NCBI RefSeq assembly: GCF_001592745.1
Contig: NZ_LUKD01000008.1
Location: 62,001-126,000 of the forward strand
Direction: 5' to 3'
Length of the DNA: 64,000 nucleotides
Source: Bdellovibrio bacteriovorus
Lineage (GTDB): Bacteria; Bdellovibrionota; Bdellovibrionia; Bdellovibrionales; Bdellovibrionaceae
The notes under the pieces are model-generated. The model was not told the DNA's origin and did no database searches. It saw only the letters and a program-made list of their open reading frames with translations. Below, piece after piece: positions 25,872-34,775 of the stretch; the first letter of the stretch is position 1; every line of letters starts with the position of its first letter. Both the position numbers and the translations under genes were made by a program.

Positions 25872-27332
25872 TTACTTCCCCGAAGCCGTTTCGTCAGGGA
25901 TGAGTTCGTCTCTGGCGGCGGCCCATTCGTTCAAGGCGATCGCGTAATCACCCAAAGAACGGAAGTACTGCACTTCAGAATCGAAGTAATTGTTCATAGC
26001 TGTAATTAAAATTTGAATATCGGTACGACCTTGATTGTAAGAGCGGTTCAGCTCTTGTGATGCACGCTCGCGGAATTCACGTTGTTTTTTCGTGCTGATC
26101 GCGATCGCATAAGCCGCATGTACCTTACGTTCCGCTTGGAACTCAAGATCTTGCGCTTCAAGAAGTGCACGGTGTAAACGCGTCTCTTCAAGATCTTTTG
26201 TCATCTTACGATTGATAACTGTTTCATTTTGTAAATCAGATCCGAAGTAGTAACGGAAACGAAGTCCCATGTAGTATTTGGGTTGAGTTCCGGAAACCAC
26301 TTCTGAATAAGAGTCTCCCGCGTCTTCATCCACGCCGGTTGTGTAAACGCGACCTACGAAATCCAAATCCGGGTAAGACAAAGATTCTGCGGCTACTAAA
26401 GATTCTTTAGCAGCATCGACTCTGAGTTTTTGTGCGCGGATCAAGCGAAGTTCTTCGACTTTCTTTTCAACAAGCTTTGGAACTGCGGGGATGTCGTTTG
26501 GAATTTCAAACTTCACATTCGTGCCGGGGTCCAAATTCAGAAGCGTCAAAAGATTTTCAACGGCGTTCAGATAATCGCGAGACGTTGTTTTTACACGTTG
26601 TTCACGCGTTTCGAATTCGGCTTGCACTTGCGGTAAGTCCCCGGGGTTGGAATAACCCAAAGATGTTTTTCTTTTTACCGCATCAACCAACTTCTTATAA
26701 CGATCGCGAGAATTCACTGCTTCTTTGAAGCTTTCTTGCGCAACATAAGAGTTCCAGAATTGGCGAATGGCCTCAAGAACCACGTCTTCCAATTCATTAG
26801 CGCGAGCCACGGTTTGAGCTTCGTAAGTTAATTCCGCCGCATTCACTGTGCCACGGTCCGCAACCCCGAAGAAGTTTCCAAGAAGGGCTTGCTCAAGAAT
26901 AAGTCCCGCGCTGTCTAAAGTTTGTTGTGCGGGTGGAGGATTGGAGGCAAAACCTTCTGTATCCACTTTTTGTGAAAGACGGCTTAGCTCCACACCTAAA
27001 AGAGTTCCTGAGGTGAAGTTCTTTTGTACACTCGCTGTTGTTTTATAGCGTTCATACTTAGAGTTCACGGGATCTGAAGTTTGCAGAAGGCCGACAGATT
27101 TATCGTATTCAAAACCACTTTCAATCGCCAAGTTCCAGTCATACGCTGAAAGCGCTTGAACCGGCGTTAAACGCAGAGTTTGGTAGCGAAGATTTACTTC
27201 TTTCGTCTTCGGTCCTTGCTTCAAAACAAGTTCCGCCACCGATTTTTGAGATAAAGTGATTTCCTTAGGAGCTTGGGCATAAGCTCCTTGCATTGCCGTC
27301 GTACTGAGAAGTGCAAGAAATGTTTTTACCAT
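25872..27332 (-). CDS. TolC-like outer-membrane efflux protein
   Basis: 486 residues. After a signal peptide ending YAQA comes the outer-membrane efflux protein pattern: two repeats of long periplasmic helices separated by strand pairs (first half around VARANELEDVVLEAIRQFWN, second around HRALLEAQDLEFQAERKVHAAYA). Trimers of these proteins form the exit duct of RND, ABC or type I export systems. It lies between a barrel gene and a lipoprotein on the same strand, overlapping the barrel gene's stop by 7 bp, and faces an RND pump gene across a shared upstream region. Pairing with that pump is likely but not proven. Confidence 0.85.
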   Translation of the reverse strand: MVKTFLALLSTTAMQGAYAQAPKEITLSQKSVAELVLKQGPKTKEVNLRYQTLRLTPVQALSAYDWNLAIESGFEYDKSVGLLQTSDPVNSKYERYKTTASVQKNFTSGTLLGVELSRLSQKVDTEGFASNPPPAQQTLDSAGLILEQALLGNFFGVADRGTVNAAELTYEAQTVARANELEDVVLEAIRQFWNSYVAQESFKEAVNSRDRYKKLVDAVKRKTSLGYSNPGDLPQVQAEFETREQRVKTTSRDYLNAVENLLTLLNLDPGTNVKFEIPNDIPAVPKLVEKKVEELRLIRAQKLRVDAAKESLVAAESLSYPDLDFVGRVYTTGVDEDAGDSYSEVVSGTQPKYYMGLRFRYYFGSDLQNETVINRKMTKDLEETRLHRALLEAQDLEFQAERKVHAAYAIAISTKKQREFRERASQELNRSYNQGRTDIQILITAMNNYFDSEVQYFRSLGDYAIALNEWAAARDELIPDETASGK

Positions 27333-28099
27333 GTGACTTTTGTTCCTAACTCAAAGTTGTCGCGTTGAAGCGCGATTTCATTGCTGCCTTTAAGACTTTT
27401 TTGAGAATACTCTGTAAACACGGACCATTTTTTTGAAAGCGCCACATCCAGTCCGTAACCCCAAGACTCAAAGCTTGCCTGCTTCGAGAAAGCCGCAAAA
27501 TCGTTAGAGCTTGATTGAGTGTAGATCACAGTTCCAAATTGCGGAGACACCGTCAAAGACAACCAGTCAAAGCGATCCCAAGACATGGCAACCACAGGGC
27601 CACCGCTGAAAACTGTTGTGTTTAAACGAGCGTCGTTGATTTCGTAACCTGATTCCAACTTCACATCCGTTTCTTGAGAAGTGAATCCTGCTTTTGCACG
27701 AACACCGAATTTCCAAAGAAGAGCTTTTGTTTGTAACGGCGTGCTGATCACACCCAACTCAAGACCGGGCATGAAGGTTTGACTGTTGTTACCCAAATTG
27801 AAAACGCCCGAACCTTCTTTAGAGACGGTGCCTTCTGCTTGGAAAGCTTGACCCGTGAAAGCCGCGAAGTAAGACCAGGAACGAGTCACAACTTCAGGGC
27901 GTGGATCTTTCAGTGTTAACATTCCTGAAACTTGAGCGTCGCTGGCAGAAACTTGTTTTTTACTTTCCGATTGAGATTCGGCGATAGCTTTTTCACGCAT
28001 CGTCAGTTCTGGAGCAGCAGGAACTTGCGCTTTAGATTTGCCTTGAGCCGCACAAATGCTTGCGGAAAGTGAAAGAGCTAAAAGAAGCGATAGTTTCAT
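27326..28099 (-). CDS. Predicted outer-membrane beta-barrel protein
   Basis: 257 residues from the ATG at 28099, which opens a signal peptide (LLLALSLSASICAAQ); a GTG at 28180 would put 27 non-secretory residues in front. After a charged linker (EKAIAESQSESKKQ) the protein is made of alternating strands such as GLELGVIST, KWSVFTEYSQKS and DNFELGTKVTW, ending in an aromatic residue as outer-membrane barrels do. It is the first gene of a three-gene unit with the TolC-like protein and a lipoprotein; the TolC start lies inside this gene's 3' end. Function not recognised. Confidence 0.72.
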   Translation of the reverse strand: MKLSLLLALSLSASICAAQGKSKAQVPAAPELTMREKAIAESQSESKKQVSASDAQVSGMLTLKDPRPEVVTRSWSYFAAFTGQAFQAEGTVSKEGSGVFNLGNNSQTFMPGLELGVISTPLQTKALLWKFGVRAKAGFTSQETDVKLESGYEINDARLNTTVFSGGPVVAMSWDRFDWLSLTVSPQFGTVIYTQSSSNDFAAFSKQASFESWGYGLDVALSKKWSVFTEYSQKSLKGSNEIALQRDNFELGTKVTW

Positions 28100-28307
28100 A
28101 ATCCCACCCCTGAAAAACCAACTGGCCTTAGAATTAAATGCGGCGTCAGGAATAGCCCTCCATAGTGGCGGTGTCAACACTTCGATTAGCCTCCTAAGGG
28201 GACCAAATTTTTATTTGATTTCAATGCCTTGCAGGGGCGTGCCATTGCTAATTTCGTAATGACTATTTTACAGGATTTACCTAGATTTCTTTCTATGAGG
28301 GGTCCGA

Positions 28308-31300
28308 ATGAAACTTTCTGATATTTCGATTAAAAATCCCGTTTTTGCTTGGATGTTAATGTTTGGTCTGATGATGTTCGGACTGATCTCGTTCTCAAGA
28401 ATGGGCGTGAGTCAAATGCCTGACGTCGATTTCCCGACAGTGAACGTCAGTGTTACATTGGACGGTGCAGCACCTGAGGTCATGGAGACACAAGTCGTGG
28501 ATCCCATCGAAAGTGCCCTCATGACAGTTGAAGGCATTCAATCGATCAAATCCAGCAGTAAAACGGGAAATGCGTCGATCACCGTCGAATTTGATCTTGA
28601 TCGCAATATCGACGTGGCTTTGCAAGATGTGCAAGCGAAGGTCGCAGCGACGCAGCGTCTTTTGCCGGATGATGTGGATCCTCCAACACTTTCAAAAACG
28701 AATCCGGATGATCAACCGATTTTATGGTTGGCTCTGACTTACGATAAAAACGATCCTGAATTTTTGATGAGTTATGCCCGCGATTACCTGCGCGATCGTT
28801 TTACAACAGTTGAAGGTGTCGGTGATATTTTCCTAGGTGGTTATACAGATCCGGTGATGCGCGTGCATGTGCGCCCGAAAGATCTTCTTCGCTACAATAT
28901 TTCTGTCAATGACGTGATGGATGCGGTTCGCAATGAGCACTCGGAACTTCCAGGCGGCTATATTGAGACCGACAAAAAAACTTTCAATGTCCGTACGATG
29001 GGTGAGGCAAAAACCGAAGAAGAATTCCGCTCTATCGTGATCAGTCGTCGTGCCGGAGTGACGGTGGCTGATCCAACGAACATGGTGAAAATCAATCAGG
29101 TCGCTGATGCCAGCATGGGGCTTGATAAAATCACCAGAATGTCGCGCTTCAACGGTCAACCTGCATTGGGTGTGGGTATTCGTAAACAACGTGGCACCAA
29201 TGCCGTGGCCGTTGCCAGTGCCGTGAAAGAAAAGATTGAAGAGATTCAGCCGCAGCTTCCTGAAGGTATGAAAATCCACGTCAACTTTGACAGTACTAAG
29301 TTCATTGAACAATCCGTGCATGAATTGAATAAGCACTTGATGTTAGCGGTCGTGCTGACATCTTTGGTGTGTTGGCTTTTCTTAGGCAGTTGGTCTGCGA
29401 CTTTCAACGTTCTTCTTTCGATTCCAACGTCACTTTTAGGTGCGTTTATTGGTTTGTATTTCCTTGGGTACACGCTAAATACGTTCACTCTATTAGGTCT
29501 TACACTTGCGATTGGTATCGTCGTCGATGACGCGATCATGGTTCTAGAGAATATCTTCCGGTATAATGAAAATGGACGGGGACGTATCGAATCGGCAATT
29601 CTCGGCGCCCGCGAAATTTCGTTTGCGGCGATGGCCGCGACGGCAGCGGTTATTGCGATCTTCCTTCCAGTGGCTTTCATGAAAGGTATTATCGGAAAGT
29701 TCTTCATGCAGTTCGGGGTGACGATCTCGATCGCGGTTTTCCTTTCTTTGGTTGAATCATTAACGATCACGCCAATGCGTTGTGCAGGCTTTGTTCACCA
29801 TGGTGAAAGAACGACAAAGATCGGTCGTGCTTTCGAAGCCTTTATGGAGGGATTGAAGGTTTCTTACGACAAGTGGTTGCGCATCTGCCTTCAACATCGT
29901 TGGAAGGTTCTAGTGGGATCTTTGGTGTTCGTGGCGGTGTCGTTTGTTTCGATCAAGTTCTTAAATAAAGAAATGTCACCAGCCCAAGATCAAAGTATTT
30001 TTATTGCTCGTCTGGTTTTGCCGGTGGGTACTTCCTTGGCTTACACGAACGCGCAGACTTTGAAGGCAGAGCAGTGGCTGATGGCACGCCCTGAAGTGGA
30101 AAAAGTATACGCAGCCATCGGTGGATTCGGTGGTGGTATTTCCGATGCGAATACGACGATGATGTTTGTGACCTTGAAAGAAAAGCCACAGCGTGGAAAA
30201 GATCCTGCGTCAGGCAAGGTTCTGTCTCAGCAAGAATTCATGCAGATTGCGCGTAAAGAGCTTGCGAAGATTCCTGATGTGCGACCGGTTCTGATGGACT
30301 TGTCACAACAGGGCTTCTCGGGCGGTCGTGGTTATCCGATCGAGTTCACGCTTCTAGGCTCGGATTGGGATAAGCTTGCGAAATACACAGAGCAAATGAT
30401 GAAAGAGATGGAAAACAGCGGTCTGATGGTCGACGTGGATTCTAACTATCTTTTGGGTATGCCTGAAATCCAGGTGCAACCGGATCGCGTCGCCGCAGCT
30501 CAACACGGTGTGAGTATCAACTCTATCGGTTCAACAGTGAATGCGTTGATTGGTGGGGTGAAGGTTGGGGAGTATCCTCAAGGCGGTCACCGTTACGACA
30601 TCAAGGTGAAGCTATTAGATCAAGGTAAACCAATGGACGAAATCAAAACTTTGTTCGTTGGTAACAGCCGAGGAAACTTGATTCCGCTTCCACGGGTAAC
30701 CAAAGAGGTGGAAGGTTCAAGCTTGCAATCCATTTCGCGTTCAAACCGTCAACGTGCGATCACCATCACAGCAAATATGAAGCCGGGCGTGTCTCAGCAG
30801 GCCGCGATGAATTTTGTCGAGGCTACGGCGAAGAAAATGTTAGAGCCGGGTTATATGATTGATCAGGGTGGAAGTTCTAAGACCTTTAAAGAGTCCTTTG
30901 AAAGTTTGATCTTTGCTTTGGTATTAGGTCTGATCATTGCCTACATGGTGTTAGCAAGTCAGTTCAACTCGTTCATTGATCCAGTGACGATTCTGATGGC
31001 ATTGCCGTTTAGCTTTAGTGGAGCTTTCTTTGCCCTTCTGATCACAGGGCAATCTTTGAACATGTTCTCGATGATCGGCTTGCTTCTTTTGATGGGTATT
31101 GTGAAAAAGAATTCGATTCTTCTTATCGAATTTACGAACACAGTTCGTGACCGAGGAACAAGCGAAGCTAATGCGGCACTGATTGAAGCCTGTCCGATTC
31201 GCCTTCGTCCGATTCTGATGACGTCGATTGCCACGATTGCTGCCGCGATCCCTTCTGCCACGGCGACGGGAGCGGGTTCAGAGACGATGCGACCGATGGC

Positions 31301-31460
31301 GATCTGTTTAATCGGAGGCGTTTTTGTTTCAACAGCTTTGACACTGTTTGTGGTTCCTGTGGTTTATTCGTTGATGGATAAATTCAAAACCCGCGATGAG
31401 GTCCGAGAGAAAACTAAACAGGCCTTTGCCGCTGTAGGGAACGAGGCTTTAGACGCTTAA
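28308..31460 (+). CDS. RND-family efflux pump (HAE1 type)
   Basis: 1050 residues, full length. Twelve membrane helices and two large periplasmic loops are expected from the pattern. The proton relay is visible: two Asp in LAIGIVVDDAIMV (near 406-407) in helix 4 and Lys in GIVKKNSILLIEF in helix 10. Such pumps swap protons for drugs, lipids or metals across the inner membrane and normally need a membrane fusion protein and an outer-membrane duct. No fusion protein lies next to it; a TolC-like gene lies divergently upstream. A GAGGGG site precedes the ATG. The substrate cannot be told. Confidence 0.93.
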   Translation: MKLSDISIKNPVFAWMLMFGLMMFGLISFSRMGVSQMPDVDFPTVNVSVTLDGAAPEVMETQVVDPIESALMTVEGIQSIKSSSKTGNASITVEFDLDRNIDVALQDVQAKVAATQRLLPDDVDPPTLSKTNPDDQPILWLALTYDKNDPEFLMSYARDYLRDRFTTVEGVGDIFLGGYTDPVMRVHVRPKDLLRYNISVNDVMDAVRNEHSELPGGYIETDKKTFNVRTMGEAKTEEEFRSIVISRRAGVTVADPTNMVKINQVADASMGLDKITRMSRFNGQPALGVGIRKQRGTNAVAVASAVKEKIEEIQPQLPEGMKIHVNFDSTKFIEQSVHELNKHLMLAVVLTSLVCWLFLGSWSATFNVLLSIPTSLLGAFIGLYFLGYTLNTFTLLGLTLAIGIVVDDAIMVLENIFRYNENGRGRIESAILGAREISFAAMAATAAVIAIFLPVAFMKGIIGKFFMQFGVTISIAVFLSLVESLTITPMRCAGFVHHGERTTKIGRAFEAFMEGLKVSYDKWLRICLQHRWKVLVGSLVFVAVSFVSIKFLNKEMSPAQDQSIFIARLVLPVGTSLAYTNAQTLKAEQWLMARPEVEKVYAAIGGFGGGISDANTTMMFVTLKEKPQRGKDPASGKVLSQQEFMQIARKELAKIPDVRPVLMDLSQQGFSGGRGYPIEFTLLGSDWDKLAKYTEQMMKEMENSGLMVDVDSNYLLGMPEIQVQPDRVAAAQHGVSINSIGSTVNALIGGVKVGEYPQGGHRYDIKVKLLDQGKPMDEIKTLFVGNSRGNLIPLPRVTKEVEGSSLQSISRSNRQRAITITANMKPGVSQQAAMNFVEATAKKMLEPGYMIDQGGSSKTFKESFESLIFALVLGLIIAYMVLASQFNSFIDPVTILMALPFSFSGAFFALLITGQSLNMFSMIGLLLLMGIVKKNSILLIEFTNTVRDRGTSEANAALIEACPIRLRPILMTSIATIAAAIPSATATGAGSETMRPMAICLIGGVFVSTALTLFVVPVVYSLMDKFKTRDEVREKTKQAFAAVGNEALDA

Positions 31461-31476
31461 GTCTTTAAGGCACAAT

Positions 31477-31507
31477 AAAAAAGGGAAGCAAAAGCTTCCC
31501 TTTTTTA
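31477..31507. terminator. Bidirectional intrinsic terminator
   Basis: AAAAAAGGGAAGC, AAAA loop, GCTTCCCTTTTTT between convergent genes. Confidence 0.9.
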
Positions 31508-31528
31508 TTTGTCGATATCAAAAAGCTC

Positions 31529-32128
31529 TTAGCCTTTTTTCTCAACAGGTTTATTGGCTTCAATTTTGATGATCAAAGTCACTTCGTCGCCGACAACAGG
31601 GCCTGCTTCGACGGCTTTACTCCAAGTTAAACCGAAGTCCTTGCGATTAATAAGACCGCTTGCTGAAAAAGCCACTTTGTGATTTCCAAACGGATCATTC
31701 ACATCACCCAAATACTTCACATCCAAAGTCACTTCTTTAGTTTTACCTTTCAAAGTCAGGTCGCCCACAAGTTTCAACTTGTCAGCTGTACCAATGACCT
31801 TCTTTGTAACAAACGTCATTTTAGGATTTTTAGCGACGTCAAAGAAGTCGGGGCTTTTTAGATGGTCATCGCGGTCTTTGTTGTCTGTATTAATGGTCGC
31901 AACATCGACGTTCAGATTTGCTTTTGATTTTTCAAGCTTCGGATCAATCACAATCGCGCCATCAAAACCTGTAAAGCGGCCTTCGACGGTTGCAATCACC
32001 AGGTGGGGGATCTCAAAGCCGACTTTCGAGTGGGCTGTATCAATTGTATAAGTTCCTGCTGGGATGCTCTTTGCGAACGCGGAAGCACTGATCACTGTCA
32101 TCAACGCACTTAATACTAGCTTTTTCAT
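31529..32128 (-). CDS. YceI-family periplasmic lipid-binding protein
   Basis: 199 residues. The signal peptide ends SASAFA. The mature part starts IPAGTYTIDTAHSKVGFEIPHL, the hallmark of YceI proteins, then shows the conserved GRFTGFDGAI and DDHLKSPDFFDVAKNP blocks and the C-terminal GDEVTLIIKIEA. YceI proteins are small lipocalin-like barrels that bind polyisoprenoids or amphiphiles in the periplasm. It faces a LysR regulator; three TTGCG repeats lie in the shared region. A GGAGAA ribosome site precedes the ATG. Confidence 0.93.
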   Translation of the reverse strand: MKKLVLSALMTVISASAFAKSIPAGTYTIDTAHSKVGFEIPHLVIATVEGRFTGFDGAIVIDPKLEKSKANLNVDVATINTDNKDRDDHLKSPDFFDVAKNPKMTFVTKKVIGTADKLKLVGDLTLKGKTKEVTLDVKYLGDVNDPFGNHKVAFSASGLINRKDFGLTWSKAVEAGPVVGDEVTLIIKIEANKPVEKKG

Positions 32129-32186
32129 TTGTAGTTCTCCTTGTTTTAAAGTCTTAACGACCTGCTTAGTATCGTGTGATTTTGAT

Positions 32187-32224
32187 TATTGCGTAAGGTG
32201 ACAGTATTGCGATAGACTGTTGCG
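32187..32224. promoter_or_regulatory. Candidate LysR operator with three direct repeats
   Basis: TATTGCG at 32187-32193, TATTGCG at 32205-32211 and TGTTGCG at 32218-32224, in the space between yceI and its divergent LysR gene; the last one runs up to the LysR start. Likely autoregulation, by position only. Confidence 0.4.
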
Positions 32225-32227
32225 TAT

Positions 32228-33130
32228 ATGGAACAATTAGACCTCAATCAAATACGTACCTTTGTGAGACTGGTGAAGACCGGAAGCTTCACTAAAACCG
32301 CGCAGTTAATGCATCAGCCTAAATCACGCATCAGCCGAAAGCTTGCGGCGTTGGAAAAGGACTTGGGTGTGCAGTTGATCTATCGAACGACGCGGCAATT
32401 TCAACTGACTGAAACCGGCCGTCAGTTTTACGAGCGGGCACAGGGCCTGATTGAAGGCTTGGAAAATCTGTCAAACGAAGTTAGCGAGGCGACAGCTGAG
32501 GTGTCAGGTTTGATCAAGGTTACGGCTCCCGACGATATGGGTGTAAAGAACTTGCCACCGCTCTTAGACGAGTTTTCAAAAATCTATCCTCTTGTCTACT
32601 TCGAGCTGCAATTAAGCCAGGCGTATATTGATCTGGTGAAGGAATCTGTCGACGTGGCGATTCGTGTCGGCACTTTGAAGGACAGTTCTTTAAGGGCTCG
32701 TAAAGTGGGGTCGGTCAAAAATATTTTTGTCGCCACTCCGGGATTTTTAGAGCGCTATCGCAGTTGGGAAGAGGTTTCGCAACTAAGCCATCTGCCCTTT
32801 GTTGGAATGTCGGGCAAAGGCATTGAGGTCGTACGCGCGTCTGATTCGAAGAAGCTCGACATCAAGCCGAATTATGTATTTCGTGCGAACAATCCGGGAG
32901 CTCTGGTGGAGTTTGCTCTTTTAGGAAAGGGACTGGCTTTTGTTCCAGAGTTTCTGTGTGTAGATCATTTGCGATCGGGAAGGCTGATTCATGTGCATAA
33001 GAATTTGCGCGGACCTGAAGTGCCGATCAATATCGTGACACCGGATCAAAAAGAAGTGCCCCTGAAGATCAAGAAATTCACCGAGTTTATTGCAAAAAGA
33101 TTGAAGGAAACTTTGGCGTCGCAGTCTTAG
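32228..33130 (+). CDS. LysR-family transcriptional regulator
   Basis: 300 residues. An N-terminal winged helix (about 1-60; FVRLVKTGSFTKTAQLMHQPKSRISRKLAALE, then LIYRTTRQFQLTETG) and an effector-binding domain (about 88-295; GLIKVTAPDDMGVKNLPPLLDEF) match the AaeR/DsdC-like group of LysR proteins. It is divergent from yceI and most likely controls it. No clear ribosome site stands before the ATG. The stop is shared with that of the convergent PilZ gene in a 4-bp TTAG overlap. Confidence 0.92.
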   Translation: MEQLDLNQIRTFVRLVKTGSFTKTAQLMHQPKSRISRKLAALEKDLGVQLIYRTTRQFQLTETGRQFYERAQGLIEGLENLSNEVSEATAEVSGLIKVTAPDDMGVKNLPPLLDEFSKIYPLVYFELQLSQAYIDLVKESVDVAIRVGTLKDSSLRARKVGSVKNIFVATPGFLERYRSWEEVSQLSHLPFVGMSGKGIEVVRASDSKKLDIKPNYVFRANNPGALVEFALLGKGLAFVPEFLCVDHLRSGRLIHVHKNLRGPEVPINIVTPDQKEVPLKIKKFTEFIAKRLKETLASQS

Positions 33131-33666
33131 AAAAGACCCAGAAGTTTTTTGTAAAGACCTGCATATTCAAAACGCAGCAAACTCCAAATGGCCCCGCACC
33201 ACAAAGTCGCTAAAAGCCCCATCATCACCAGTTGGGGCAAGTTGGCTAAACTGACTTTGGGACGCGTGCGATTTAAAAGACCATCGATTTCGCTGCGCTC
33301 TTGGTTTTCTTTGAATTTGCGAGCCAAGCCTTGGGCTAAAACAATTCTTTGTGACATCTCGAGTTTGTAGAAGTGAACTCCTACAAGCGTGCGAGATTCC
33401 GAAATGTTTTCTAAGCGAGTGACGATGCCATAACACGCCATTTGTTTTGCGCCTGGTGGAACAAACTGAATCTTCACGACCTCACCTAACAGCGGGCAAA
33501 GATCGTCGGGAGCGGTGAACGCCAAACCCGTTAAAGAAACATTTTTAATTTCAGTGCCTTCTTCCCAAGGAACTTGCTTGGGACCCGCGACGCGAATAAG
33601 ACTTTCGTCCTCAGTATCGAGGATGTATCGCGGGGATCGGCCATGATAGCGTGCAAGACTCGTCAT
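33127..33666 (-). CDS. PilZ-domain protein with a C-terminal membrane helix
   Basis: 179 residues. The PilZ fold spans about 1-125: an Arg-rich start (RYHGRSPRYI) supplies the c-di-GMP-binding RxxxR, NVSLTGLAF supplies the D/NxSxxG motif, and LVGVHFYKL closes the barrel. A helix and a membrane segment (about 150-170, LVMMGLLATLWCGAIWSLL) follow, so this is a membrane-bound c-di-GMP receptor. c-di-GMP controls predation and motility in Bdellovibrio. The partner it signals to is unknown. It overlaps the LysR gene by 4 bp at the stops. Confidence 0.85.
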   Translation of the reverse strand: MTSLARYHGRSPRYILDTEDESLIRVAGPKQVPWEEGTEIKNVSLTGLAFTAPDDLCPLLGEVVKIQFVPPGAKQMACYGIVTRLENISESRTLVGVHFYKLEMSQRIVLAQGLARKFKENQERSEIDGLLNRTRPKVSLANLPQLVMMGLLATLWCGAIWSLLRFEYAGLYKKLLGLF

Positions 33667-33747
33667 ACTGAACTTTTCGGAAAAAGAGCCCGACGTCTGA
33701 AGAAGCTTTCCGACTTTCCCGGGCGATTCTCACTCTGAGACGCTCAA

Positions 33748-34698
33748 TTAAAAGTGTTTCCAGCCTTTAAACTCTAGAATTTCTTCTTTCGAGTTTTTGT
33801 CACTTAAAAACACACCTTTTTCAGACGTAAATTGACCGACCATATGCCATTTAGAAAAGTGCCCGTAGCAGTCGGCGGGAATAGCGATCAAAAGTTCGTA
33901 GTCTTCACCGCCCCAAAGAGCGAAGTCGGTGGCGGGGATGTTCAGCTTTTTGGCAAGCTCTAAAGTCTCTTCATGTAGAGGCAGACTCTCTTTGAAGAAT
34001 GTGATGCCGGAATTTTCAGGAAGCAGACGAAGGGCGTCGTTCACTAAACCATCACTGCAATCCATCACAGCGTGAATTTCAAATCGGCGCTGAATCATGT
34101 CTGCGACTAAATCCAGTCGAGGGGTTGGGCGCCGGTGTTTTGTCTTTGCAGTTGCACAACCCTCCAGATTTTTTTGCAGAGCCAGCAAACCGGTATGCGA
34201 AAGTCCCAAGGGGCCACTGCTTAAAAGAAGATCACCCACGCAAGCCCCTTTTCGTGTCAGTGGTTTTTCGCAAGAGCCGTGGACGCTGACATCAATCACC
34301 AATTTGTCATCTGAAAAAGCGAGATCGCCGCCGACAATTTCGCATTCAAACTTATCAGCTAAATCGCTCATACTTTTGTAAAATGCGTCAAGCCAAGATT
34401 CCGTTATATTTTTTGGCAGGGCTAGCGAGACTTGCGCGAAGTGAGGTCGAGCTCCCATCGCGGCAATATCGCTTAAATTCACGGCCAAAGCTTTGTGACC
34501 TAAGTCTTCCGCAGAGCAGTAGTCGAGTCGAAAGTGCACGTTTTCGACCATCATGTCCTGACAGATCACTGAATAGCCCGGAAAATTTTTGAAAACAAAC
34601 GCATCGTCGCCTAAAGGGACGACAGTGTGTTCATTTGGACGCTGGACCCTCTGTCGAATCTTATCTATGAGAGACCATTCTTTAGGTGTATTGCGCAT
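33748..34698 (-). CDS. thiL: Thiamine-monophosphate kinase
   Basis: 316 residues from the ATG at 34698; an in-frame start further upstream (34758) would add 20 residues that the family lacks. ThiL makes thiamine diphosphate from the monophosphate using ATP. Blocks seen: EWSLIDKI start, VPLGDDAFVF, CQDMMVENVHFRLDY, KALAVNLSDIAAMGARP, VGGDLAFSDD, MDCSDGL and WGGEDYELLIAIP. It points away from ppk1, with the two starts 77 bp apart. Thiamine diphosphate is the cofactor of the E1 enzyme at the window start, but that gene is not linked here. Confidence 0.93.
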   Translation of the reverse strand: MRNTPKEWSLIDKIRQRVQRPNEHTVVPLGDDAFVFKNFPGYSVICQDMMVENVHFRLDYCSAEDLGHKALAVNLSDIAAMGARPHFAQVSLALPKNITESWLDAFYKSMSDLADKFECEIVGGDLAFSDDKLVIDVSVHGSCEKPLTRKGACVGDLLLSSGPLGLSHTGLLALQKNLEGCATAKTKHRRPTPRLDLVADMIQRRFEIHAVMDCSDGLVNDALRLLPENSGITFFKESLPLHEETLELAKKLNIPATDFALWGGEDYELLIAIPADCYGHFSKWHMVGQFTSEKGVFLSDKNSKEEILEFKGWKHF

Positions 34699-34775
34699 GC
34701 CGTTTTCCTGGGAAGACATTGCCAAAAAATTGGCTTTATTGTGAAATATACGAAGCAAGAGTCAAGGAGGATTCT

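Noticed and set aside
28833..29770. Two long minus-strand open frames inside the RND gene
   Set aside because: They lie fully opposite a gene with well-conserved RND motifs, have no family sequence or ribosome sites, and are compositional shadows.
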